Source: JBCBKU01 sp038521345 (GTDB taxonomy: Bacteria; Pseudomonadota; Alphaproteobacteria; Rhodobacterales; Rhodobacteraceae). Taken from it: a DNA stretch of 64,000 nucleotides. The notes beneath the pieces are model-generated. The model worked only from the letters and a program-made list of their open reading frames with translations, was not told the origin of the DNA and did no database searches. Shown here piece by piece: positions 8,468-15,319 of the stretch. A program made the position numbers and the translations under genes. How positions within the stretch are numbered: the stretch's first letter is position 1; every line of letters begins with the position of its first letter. Location of the stretch: positions 1 through 64,000 of the forward strand of contig JBCBKU010000006.1 of the NCBI GenBank assembly GCA_038521345.1. Reading direction: 5' to 3'.

Positions 8468-9004
8468 TCAGGTGAACCGAACCTTGCCGATATATGGCAG
8501 GTTGCGGTGACTCTGGGCGTAATCGATACCGTATCCGACCACAAACTCGTCAGGGATCTCGAACCCGGTCCAGGTGGCCCGGATCTCGACCTCTCTTCGG
8601 GACGGTTTGTCGAGCAAGGCGATGGTCTCAAGGCGGCGGGGCTGGCGCGCCCGCAGAAGATGAACAACGTGCGAAAGCGTGAAGCCGGTATCGACGATGT
8701 CTTCCACCACCAACACATCCTGACCGGCGATCTCGCCTCGCAGGTCCTTCAGGATCCGCACCTCGCGCGAGGTCTCCATCGCGTTGCCGTAACTCGACGC
8801 TTCGAGAAAATCGACCTCCACATTGATGTCCGACAGCTCGCGCACAAGATCGGCGATGAACACGAATGATCCGCGCAACAGCCCGACAACGACCAGCTTC
8901 TCGGTCCCTTCGAAGGCCACCCGGATCTCGCCTGCCAGATCCTCGATCCGGGCCGCGATGGACTTGGCCGAGATCATCTGATCGATCGCATATGGTCGCG
9001 CCAC
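8468..9004 (-). CDS. hpt: Hypoxanthine/guanine phosphoribosyltransferase
   Basis: A purine salvage enzyme that transfers the phosphoribosyl group of PRPP to hypoxanthine (or guanine) in the cytosol. The 178-residue protein shows the PRPP-binding motif VLVVEDIVDTGFTL and the typical N-terminal LLRGSFVFIADL and C-terminal DEFVVGYGIDY blocks. The start is the GTG at 9004, preceded by AGGAGAGG; a longer frame to 9097 has no support and would run into the divergent neighbour. It is transcribed divergently from the START-domain gene, with 70 bases for both promoters. Confidence 0.93.
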   Translation of the reverse strand: MARPYAIDQMISAKSIAARIEDLAGEIRVAFEGTEKLVVVGLLRGSFVFIADLVRELSDINVEVDFLEASSYGNAMETSREVRILKDLRGEIAGQDVLVVEDIVDTGFTLSHVVHLLRARQPRRLETIALLDKPSRREVEIRATWTGFEIPDEFVVGYGIDYAQSHRNLPYIGKVRFT

Positions 9005-9074
9005 GGACCTCTCCTCTTGAAATTCCCGTCCGACTTTAAGAAATCCCGGCAAAGCTTCACAACCACGATCCGCA

Positions 9075-9557
9075 ATGACCAAGCATTCGGAAACCAAGTC
9101 ACTGCCCTACACCGCTCAACAGATGTACGATCTGGTGGGCGACATAGAACAGTACCCCAAGTTCATTCCGTGGTGTTCGGCAGCCCGTATTCGAACCCGG
9201 ACACAATCGGGCGACCACGAGGTCGTCGACGCGGACCTCGTCATCTCGTTCAAAGTGTTCCGCGAAAAGTTCGGCAGCCGTGTTCGCCTTTGGGAAACCG
9301 ACCGGCGGATCGAAACCCGTTATATGGACGGCCCGTTCAAACACATGCGCTCGGAATGGGCGTTCGCGGACACTGATGCAGGCTGCGACGTGTCCTTCTT
9401 CGTGGACTTTGAGTTCCGGAACCCACTTCTGCAATCGGTTGTGGGCGTGGTCTTCTACGACGCGATGCAACGCATTGTCCGCGCGTTTGAACGCCGCGCG
9501 GCCGAGCTCTATGGGGCTTCGGCAAGCGCACCCGCCAGCAAACGCAGCGCGACCTGA
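9075..9557 (+). CDS. RatA/COQ10-type START-domain protein
   Basis: A 160-residue cytosolic protein of the polyketide cyclase/START group that includes bacterial RatA and the ubiquinone-binding COQ10 proteins. The N-terminal SLPYTAQQMYDLVGDIEQYPKFIPWC and the C-terminal VDFEFRNPLLQSVVGVVFYDAMQRIVRAFERRA pattern are characteristic. In alphaproteobacteria such proteins are more plausibly quinone-binding chaperones than the ribosome-association toxin described in E. coli, but the sequence does not decide. Its last 49 bases overlap the 3' end of convergent pncC, an unusually long tail-to-tail overlap. Confidence 0.85.
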   Translation: MTKHSETKSLPYTAQQMYDLVGDIEQYPKFIPWCSAARIRTRTQSGDHEVVDADLVISFKVFREKFGSRVRLWETDRRIETRYMDGPFKHMRSEWAFADTDAGCDVSFFVDFEFRNPLLQSVVGVVFYDAMQRIVRAFERRAAELYGASASAPASKRSAT

Positions 9558-9985
9558 ACGCTGGCCGATCGGACATTCGCGCGCCCAATCGAGCCGAACT
9601 CATGCGTTTCGGTGCGTGTAGCGCGGCCGGACAGCGCAATTCCGAAACACACACGGCCTTCTGGCTTGTGCTCGGATCCGCCAGGACCCGCGATGCCCGT
9701 GATCGAAACCGCCACCGACGCGTCAGACCGGGTCAAGGCACCCGACGCCATGTCCGCCGCAACTTCTTCCGAGACCGCTCCGTGGCGCGCCAATGTCTCT
9801 TCGGATACCCCCAGCATGGCGACCTTTGCGGCGTTCGAGTATGTTACGAAGCCGCGGTCCACCACGTCCGACGAGCCCGGGATCTCGGTCAATGCGGCCG
9901 CCACCAGTCCGCCGGTACAACTTTCAGCGGTGGCCACCATGACACCTGATGCGCGGGCGGCGTTCAGGACGGCCTCGGCATTCAT
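9509..9985 (-). CDS. pncC: CinA C-terminal-domain protein, nicotinamide-nucleotide amidase
   Basis: A 158-residue stand-alone CinA_C domain. The family hydrolyses nicotinamide mononucleotide to nicotinate mononucleotide in pyridine nucleotide recycling. The diagnostic AESCTGGLVAAALTEIPGSS block (residues about 19-38) and SITGIAGPGGS are intact. The start at 9985 is set by an ATGA overlap with pgpA. Third gene of the ispDF-pgpA-pncC minus-strand operon, in which each junction is a 4-base overlap. The 3' end overlaps the convergent START-domain gene. Confidence 0.92.
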   Translation of the reverse strand: MNAEAVLNAARASGVMVATAESCTGGLVAAALTEIPGSSDVVDRGFVTYSNAAKVAMLGVSEETLARHGAVSEEVAADMASGALTRSDASVAVSITGIAGPGGSEHKPEGRVCFGIALSGRATRTETHEFGSIGRANVRSASVQVALRLLAGALAEAP

Positions 9986-10479
9986 GCGCCCATGACCCCA
10001 TGGGCAAAGACTGCGGCCACCGCGACCAGTGTCGCGGCCATGAACCCAGCCAGGACATCGTCCAGCATGACGCCCCATGCATCATGGCGCTGGTCGAGCA
10101 GCCCGATCGGCCCGGGCTTCCAGATATCAAAGATCCGGAACGCCAGAAATGCCGTTACCCAGCCCGGCCAAAGCGACAGAAACGCGGCGTCCGATCCCTG
10201 CATCGCAAGACCAAGTGACAGGGGCCACAGAGCGATCCACTGACCGACAACCTCGTCGATCACCACCTCTGACGGATCGGTTTCCCCTGTTGTGCGAAGC
10301 AGATCCCGGGTCGCCCAGACCCCGGCGACAAAGGCTAAAGCGGTGGCCAGTGCCAACGCTGCGAACCCGCCCCATGCGTGCAGCAATGCCGCCACAGGGA
10401 TCGCCGCCGCCGAGCCCCATGTGCCCGAGGCCGGACGCATATAACCGACATAGGCAAAAGTTGCGATCAAACGGGTCAA
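9982..10479 (-). CDS. pgpA: Phosphatidylglycerophosphatase A
   Basis: Dephosphorylates phosphatidylglycerol phosphate to phosphatidylglycerol at the inner membrane. The 165-residue protein has the family's conserved acidic motif DPSEVVIDEVVGQW (residues about 68-81), the RIFDIWKPGPIG block and MLDDVLAG, with three or four membrane segments. The start overlaps the ispDF stop (ATGA) and the end overlaps pncC. Length and motifs are normal. Confidence 0.93.
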   Translation of the reverse strand: MTRLIATFAYVGYMRPASGTWGSAAAIPVAALLHAWGGFAALALATALAFVAGVWATRDLLRTTGETDPSEVVIDEVVGQWIALWPLSLGLAMQGSDAAFLSLWPGWVTAFLAFRIFDIWKPGPIGLLDQRHDAWGVMLDDVLAGFMAATLVAVAAVFAHGVMGA

Positions 10480-11615
10480 AGCGGCACGAGCACGGCCGTT
10501 GCGAGCGCCGCGATCCCCTCGCGCCGGCCGGTAAAGCCAAGCCGTTCTGACGTCGTCGCCTTGACGCTGACCACACCGGGATCGACTTCGAGGATGTGTG
10601 ACAATTCCATGCGCATCGCCGTCGCGTGTGGCCCGATCTTGGGTTCTTCGCAGATCAGTGTCAGGTCGATATTGCCCGGGCTAAGCCCCCGGTCACGCGC
10701 CAGTTCCACGGCATGGGCAAGGAATACTGCACTGTCCGCGCCTTTCCATTGTGGATCCGACGGCGGAAAATGCGTCCCGATGTCTCCTTCTGCCAGCGCG
10801 CCGTAGATTGCGTCTGTCACCGCATGGAGCCCGACATCGGCGTCGGAATGCCCGACCAGACCCGCGACATGCGGGATCCGCACACCACACAGGATCACTG
10901 CGTCGCCCGGCCCGAAGGCGTGGACATCGAAACCATTTCCCATCCGAATGTTCATGTTCGCCCGCATCAAACGTTCCGCGCGGCCAAAATCCTCGGCCGT
11001 CGTGATCTTCAGGTTCGCTTCGTCGCCCGGGACAATGGCAACCTCAAGTCCCGCAGCCCGTGCAACTTCGACATCGTCCGCCGCATCGCCCGCGAAGGCC
11101 GCGTAGGCCTCGGTCAGCGCAGCATAGTGAAAGCCCTGTGGTGTCTGTGCACGCGCCAGTCCCGTTCGGTCCACCGTGCCCACCACCTGTCCGGCTTCGA
11201 CCCGCCAGAGCGCATCGGTCACGGTCAGTCCGGGCGCTGCGCCCGGATGGTCCTCCAAGGCGGAAACCACTCGCGCAATCAGACCAGCGTCGACAAGGGG
11301 CCGCGCCACGTCGTGGATCAGCACATAGGCTGGCGGAGTGTCCGACAACGCCGTCAAACCGGCCCGGACGCTTGCGCTTCGCGTGGCCCCGCCAGCCACC
11401 ACATCAAGACGCCCCGGATCCAGCCACCCGGGGGCCAGCCCCATGTCGGCTTCATGCAAAACAAGAACGATACGATCGACCTCGGGCGCATTCCGGAATA
11501 CCTCCAGAGTGCGCGCCGCAACACTGCGTCCAGCCAAGTCCCGCCATTGCTTGGGGACACCGCCACCGGCTCTTGTCCCCCGCCCAGCGGCAACGATGAT
11601 GGCTGCCACCGACAT
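10476..11615 (-). CDS. ispDF: Bifunctional IspD/IspF (MEP cytidylyltransferase / MEcPP synthase)
   Basis: A fusion of two non-consecutive enzymes of the MEP isoprenoid pathway, common in alphaproteobacteria. The IspD half (residues about 1-220) opens with AIIVAAGRGTRAGGGVPKQW, the CTP-binding glycine-rich signature, and contains LIHDVARPLV. The IspF half begins near MNIRMGNGFDVHAFGPGD, with the zinc ligands in DVH and the HSDADVGLH block. The intervening IspE reaction must be encoded elsewhere; dxr lies in this window at 30339. First gene of the operon with pgpA and pncC, divergent from dusB across a 200-base gap. Confidence 0.96.
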   Translation of the reverse strand: MSVAAIIVAAGRGTRAGGGVPKQWRDLAGRSVAARTLEVFRNAPEVDRIVLVLHEADMGLAPGWLDPGRLDVVAGGATRSASVRAGLTALSDTPPAYVLIHDVARPLVDAGLIARVVSALEDHPGAAPGLTVTDALWRVEAGQVVGTVDRTGLARAQTPQGFHYAALTEAYAAFAGDAADDVEVARAAGLEVAIVPGDEANLKITTAEDFGRAERLMRANMNIRMGNGFDVHAFGPGDAVILCGVRIPHVAGLVGHSDADVGLHAVTDAIYGALAEGDIGTHFPPSDPQWKGADSAVFLAHAVELARDRGLSPGNIDLTLICEEPKIGPHATAMRMELSHILEVDPGVVSVKATTSERLGFTGRREGIAALATAVLVPL

Positions 11616-11699
11616 TCCCGTCTCCTCGTTGCCTTTGTCTAGGCGGTGATGCGCGCGCTGACAATGGGTCGGAAGTGGCGACTGATTGCATAAATTTTA

Positions 11700-11722
11700 G
11701 GCACATAGCTGGTCGATGTGCC
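11700..11722. promoter_or_regulatory. Inverted repeat in the ispDF-dusB divergent intergenic region
   Basis: GGCACAT, a 9-base spacer, then ATGTGCC: perfect 7-base arms, about 94 bases upstream of the dusB start and 85 bases upstream of ispDF. The preceding 15 bases are AT-rich (TTGCATAAATTTTAG). The spacing does not match the NtrC site types I know. It could be an operator for the dusB-ntrBC promoter or a leader hairpin. Confidence 0.35.
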
Positions 11723-11815
11723 TTCAGGAGTGCCGGTTAAATTGCCAAGCCGCGCGCGGCGCATTAGCTCGTCTTAGTGCACAACGATTGAGCATGTGAC
11801 TACGAAGGTGGCAAG

Positions 11816-12772
11816 TTGATTGGGTCTCCGGGCGTTGCCCTCGCGCCGATGGCGGGCATTACGGATCTGCCGTTCCGGCGGCTGGTTCAGTCGTTCGGGG
11901 CGGATCTTGTCGTCAGCGAGATGGTCGCCAGCCAGGAGATGGTGCAATCGAAACCCGGTGTCCGTGAGCGGGCGGAACTGGGGCTGACCGTCGAGGGCAC
12001 CGCCGTTCAGCTTGCCGGTCGCGACGCTCACTGGATGGCTGAGGCCGCACGCATGGTGGCGGGGCAGGGCGCCCGCCTGATCGACATCAATATGGGCTGC
12101 CCGGCAAAGAAAGTGACGGGCGGCCTGTCCGGTGCGGCGCTCTTGAAGGATCTCGATCACGCGGTGACACTTCTGGAGGCTGTCGTCTCGGCGGTTGATG
12201 TGCCTGTGACCCTCAAAACCCGGCTCGGATGGGACAACGCGCAGGAAACAGCGCCGGATCTGGCGCGCCGCGCGGAAGACGTCGGAATCGCGATGATCAC
12301 CATCCACGGGCGGACCCGGGCGCAGTTCTATACCGGTCGTGCGGATTGGTCGGCGGTTCGCCGTGTGAAGGCGGCAGTGCAAATCCCGGTCCTTGTCAAC
12401 GGTGATATCCGGTCACCTTGGGACGCCGACGCGGCGCTAGCCGCTTCCGGAGCGGACGGGGTGATGATCGGTCGCGGCGCGCAGGGAGCGCCCTGGATGG
12501 TGGCCGAAGTCGCGGCGCATCTGACCAAGGGCGCAGGTCCCAAGGTCCCAGAGGGCGCTGACTTTGTCGCGATGGTTGCCACGCATTACGAGGATGCACT
12601 GTCCTTTTACGGCGCAGAGCTGGGACGCCGTGTGATCCGCAAGCATCTCGGTTGGTACATGGACCGCGCGGGCACGGCCCCGGACATGCGCAAGACGGTG
12701 CTTACAGGGGACCCGTCCAAGGTTCTTCGTGTCCTGCCTGCGGCTCTGGAGACCATGGCGGACGCCGCATGA
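11816..12772 (+). CDS. dusB: tRNA-dihydrouridine synthase (DusB/NifR3)
   Basis: A flavin enzyme that reduces uridines in the tRNA D-loop. It is known in Rhodobacter as nifR3, the first gene of the nifR3-ntrB-ntrC operon, which is the arrangement here. The 318-residue protein opens with the LAPMAGITDLPFR signature and carries the NMGCPAKKVTGGLSGAALL block with the catalytic Cys, plus the HGRTRAQFYTG and VNGDI flavin-binding blocks. The TTG at 11816 is the first usable start in the frame (a stop lies 27 bases upstream) and follows GAAGGTGG. The stop overlaps the ntrB start (ATGA). Confidence 0.93.
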   Translation: MIGSPGVALAPMAGITDLPFRRLVQSFGADLVVSEMVASQEMVQSKPGVRERAELGLTVEGTAVQLAGRDAHWMAEAARMVAGQGARLIDINMGCPAKKVTGGLSGAALLKDLDHAVTLLEAVVSAVDVPVTLKTRLGWDNAQETAPDLARRAEDVGIAMITIHGRTRAQFYTGRADWSAVRRVKAAVQIPVLVNGDIRSPWDADAALAASGADGVMIGRGAQGAPWMVAEVAAHLTKGAGPKVPEGADFVAMVATHYEDALSFYGAELGRRVIRKHLGWYMDRAGTAPDMRKTVLTGDPSKVLRVLPAALETMADAA

Positions 12773-13848
12773 GCCCGGCTCGATTTGGAGATCATCTGTG
12801 GACGTCGCTGCCGCTTCCGGCCTTTCTGGTGGATCCGGGCAATGTGATCGCCGAGGTCAATCCTGCCGCCGAGACATTCGCCAACGTTTCAGCGCGCACG
12901 ATGCGGGGATCTCCGGTTTTCGACCAGATCGCGATCGATGCGCCCTTGGAAGACAGTTTCGAGCGCGTTCGCCGCGATCAGGCACCGTTGTTCATCAACA
13001 ACGTGGATGTCGGATCCGGGGCCCGTGCGCCCACGGCCTGCAACGTGCAAATGGCCACTGTCGCGGGCATGCCCGGCTTTGTTTTGATTCTGATCGAGAC
13101 CCGTTCCATCGCGGAACGCTTGGGACGCGGTTCATCGGTGCAATCGGCGGCGAAGTCGGCAATCGGCATGGCCGAAATGCTGGCCCACGAAATCAAGAAC
13201 CCACTGGCTGGGATTACGGGGGCGGCCCAGCTTCTGAGCATGAACCTCTCAGGCGAGGATCAGGACCTGACGGATCTCATCGTCGAGGAGACGCGCCGGA
13301 TTCTGAAACTGCTCGAACAGGTCGAGCAGTTCGGGAACCTCTCGCCGCCGGATCGCAGGCCGATCAACGTGCACGACTTGCTGGAACGCGCGCGCAAGAC
13401 AGCCTCGGTCGGCTTTGCCTCGGGGATGACGATCGAAGAGGCCTATGACCCGTCGTTGCCCCCGACCTTCGTTGACCAGGATCAGATGCTGCAAGTCTTC
13501 CAGAACCTTCTGAAGAATGCCGCCGAGGCCTCGGGGGAAGGTGGCGGCACGATTCGGCTTCGCACGTTCTACGAGACGTCGCTCCGGGTCCGGAAAAAGG
13601 GCGGCACGGCATCCCTGCCGCTGCACGTGGAGATCATCGATGACGGGCCGGGCTTGCCACCCGAGATTTCCGGCAATGTCTTCGATCCCTTTGTCTCGGG
13701 CCGCGAAAACGGGACCGGTCTTGGGCTTGCGCTCGTTTCAAAAATTATCTCGGAACACGACGGTTGGATATCCGTCGACAGCGTTCCGGGCCGGACGGTC
13801 TTTCGGCTGTCCCTGCCCGTGGCGCCAAAAGAAGCAGGAGAAGGTTAA
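12769..13848 (+). CDS. ntrB: Nitrogen regulation sensor histidine kinase NtrB
   Basis: A soluble histidine kinase/phosphatase that controls NtrC according to PII-signalled nitrogen status. The 359-residue protein has an N-terminal PAS-like region (residues about 1-115), a dimerisation/phosphoacceptor helix with His140 in EMLAHEIKNPL, and an HATPase domain (NLLKNAAEA N-box, DDGPGLPPE G1, FVSGRENGTGLGLALV G2). No membrane segments are visible, as expected for NtrB. The ATGA overlap with dusB fixes the start; the TAATG overlap with ntrC follows. The context makes translational coupling of sensor and regulator likely. Confidence 0.95.
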   Translation: MSPARFGDHLWTSLPLPAFLVDPGNVIAEVNPAAETFANVSARTMRGSPVFDQIAIDAPLEDSFERVRRDQAPLFINNVDVGSGARAPTACNVQMATVAGMPGFVLILIETRSIAERLGRGSSVQSAAKSAIGMAEMLAHEIKNPLAGITGAAQLLSMNLSGEDQDLTDLIVEETRRILKLLEQVEQFGNLSPPDRRPINVHDLLERARKTASVGFASGMTIEEAYDPSLPPTFVDQDQMLQVFQNLLKNAAEASGEGGGTIRLRTFYETSLRVRKKGGTASLPLHVEIIDDGPGLPPEISGNVFDPFVSGRENGTGLGLALVSKIISEHDGWISVDSVPGRTVFRLSLPVAPKEAGEG

Positions 13849-15221
13849 TGGACGGCACCGTACTCGTCGCCGATGACGACCGGACAATCCGGACGGTATT
13901 GACGCAGGCACTGACCCGAGCCGGGTGCAAGGTGCATGCGACTTCATCGCTCGTGACGCTGATGCGCTGGGTCGCTGAGGGCAAAGGGGATCTGGTGATT
14001 TCGGACGTGGTCATGCCGGACGGCAACGGGCTCGACCAATTGCCCAAGATCCAGGACGAACGTCCCGGACTTCCGGTGATCGTGATTTCCGCACAGAACA
14101 CGATCATGACCGCGATCCAGGCGGCCGAGAAGGATGCCTTCGACTACCTGCCAAAACCATTCGATCTGCCGGACCTGATGAAACGGGCTGCGCGGGCGCT
14201 TGATGTCAAACGGCGCGCTCCGGCGCCGCGTGCGGAAGAACCCGAGGGCGAAGGAACATCAGACGACCTCCCGCTGGTCGGGCGTACGCCTGCGATGCAA
14301 GCGCTCTATCGACTGGTCGCCCGTGTCATGAACACCGAGCTGCCTGTCCTCATCACCGGAGAATCTGGCACCGGAAAATCCCTGATCGCGCGGGCGATCC
14401 ACGATTTTTCGGATCGCCGCACGCTTCCTTTCGTTGTTGCCGGTGCTGCGGAAATGGCCGAGATGGAAGGGCCTGCGCGGATCCTGTCCCGCGCCCGCAA
14501 CGGGTCGATCCTGTTCGACGAGGTGGGGGACCTCGATGCCGAGGCGCAGGCCCGGATTGTCCGGATGCTGGACAGTTTCACCGACAACGCCCCGCGTATC
14601 ATGGCGACGAGCCAGGCGGATCTGGGGCGCCGAATGGAAGACGGCGACTTCCGCCAGGATCTATTCTACCGTCTTTCCGGCGTGACCATAACGGTTCCGG
14701 CGCTGCGCGAGCGGGTCGATGATATTCCGCTTCTGGCCGAGCATTTTCTCGGCCGGGCCGACCGGTTGGGCGGCTTGCAGCGGCGGCTCGACGCGACGGC
14801 CTTGGACCTCGTCCGGGCCTATTCCTGGCCGGGCAACGTGCGCCAGCTTGAAAACACGATCCGCCGTCTGGTCGTCACCGGCGGGGATGATGTGATCGGG
14901 CGGTCCGAAGTGGAACTCGTTCTTGCCAATCAACCCGCGATGGAGCCTTTGACGGGGGCCGGCGAAGGCGAAAAGCTCTCGGCGTCGGTCGACAAGCATC
15001 TCCGACGCTACTTTGACCTGCACGGGGGCGTATTGCCTCCACCGGGGCTGTACCAGCGGGTCATCCGCGAAGTCGAGCTGCCGTTGATCGAGATCGCGCT
15101 GGACGCATCCGGTGGAAACCAGGCGAAATGTGCCGATCTCCTCGGAATAAATCGCAATACTTTGCGCAAGAAGATTAATGACCTTGATATTCGCGTGACA
15201 CGCCGTCGGAAGTTGATGTAA
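13848..15221 (+). CDS. ntrC: Nitrogen regulation response regulator NtrC lacking the GAFTGA loop
   Basis: A 457-residue regulator: receiver domain with phosphoacceptor Asp53 (ISDVVMPDGN), AAA+ domain with Walker A GESGTGKS and Walker B ILFDEVGDL, and a C-terminal Fis-type helix-turn-helix (NQAKCADLLGINRNTLRKKI). The segment that in enteric NtrC holds SELFGHEKGAFTGA is deleted: the chain runs EMEGPARILSRARNGSILFDE. GAFTGA is the sigma-54 contact loop, and R. capsulatus NtrC, which also lacks it, is known to activate sigma-70 RNA polymerase; the same is inferred here. The start overlaps the ntrB stop and has AGGAGAAGG upstream. Confidence 0.95.
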   Translation: MDGTVLVADDDRTIRTVLTQALTRAGCKVHATSSLVTLMRWVAEGKGDLVISDVVMPDGNGLDQLPKIQDERPGLPVIVISAQNTIMTAIQAAEKDAFDYLPKPFDLPDLMKRAARALDVKRRAPAPRAEEPEGEGTSDDLPLVGRTPAMQALYRLVARVMNTELPVLITGESGTGKSLIARAIHDFSDRRTLPFVVAGAAEMAEMEGPARILSRARNGSILFDEVGDLDAEAQARIVRMLDSFTDNAPRIMATSQADLGRRMEDGDFRQDLFYRLSGVTITVPALRERVDDIPLLAEHFLGRADRLGGLQRRLDATALDLVRAYSWPGNVRQLENTIRRLVVTGGDDVIGRSEVELVLANQPAMEPLTGAGEGEKLSASVDKHLRRYFDLHGGVLPPPGLYQRVIREVELPLIEIALDASGGNQAKCADLLGINRNTLRKKINDLDIRVTRRRKLM

Positions 15222-15243
15222 ACCCGCAACAGTGAGTGGCCGA

Positions 15244-15260
15244 TCCGCCGCAGCGGCGGA
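15244..15260. repeat. GC-rich inverted repeat between ntrC and ntrY
   Basis: TCCGCCGC-A-GCGGCGGA, perfect 8-base arms about a single centre base, in the 98-base gap between ntrC and the chosen ntrY start. It may mark partial termination or separate regulation of ntrBC and ntrYX. The one-base centre argues against a simple hairpin unless the closing pairs open. Confidence 0.4.
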
Positions 15261-15319
15261 AACGGCGACCACATGTTGATGCGGCCGCGTACTGCGGTGC
15301 AACAGGTGGGTTGGATCTG

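Noticed and set aside
9075..9557. RatA-PasI type toxin-antitoxin module
   Set aside because: No partner antitoxin gene is adjacent, and alphaproteobacterial members are more plausibly COQ10-like quinone-binding proteins.
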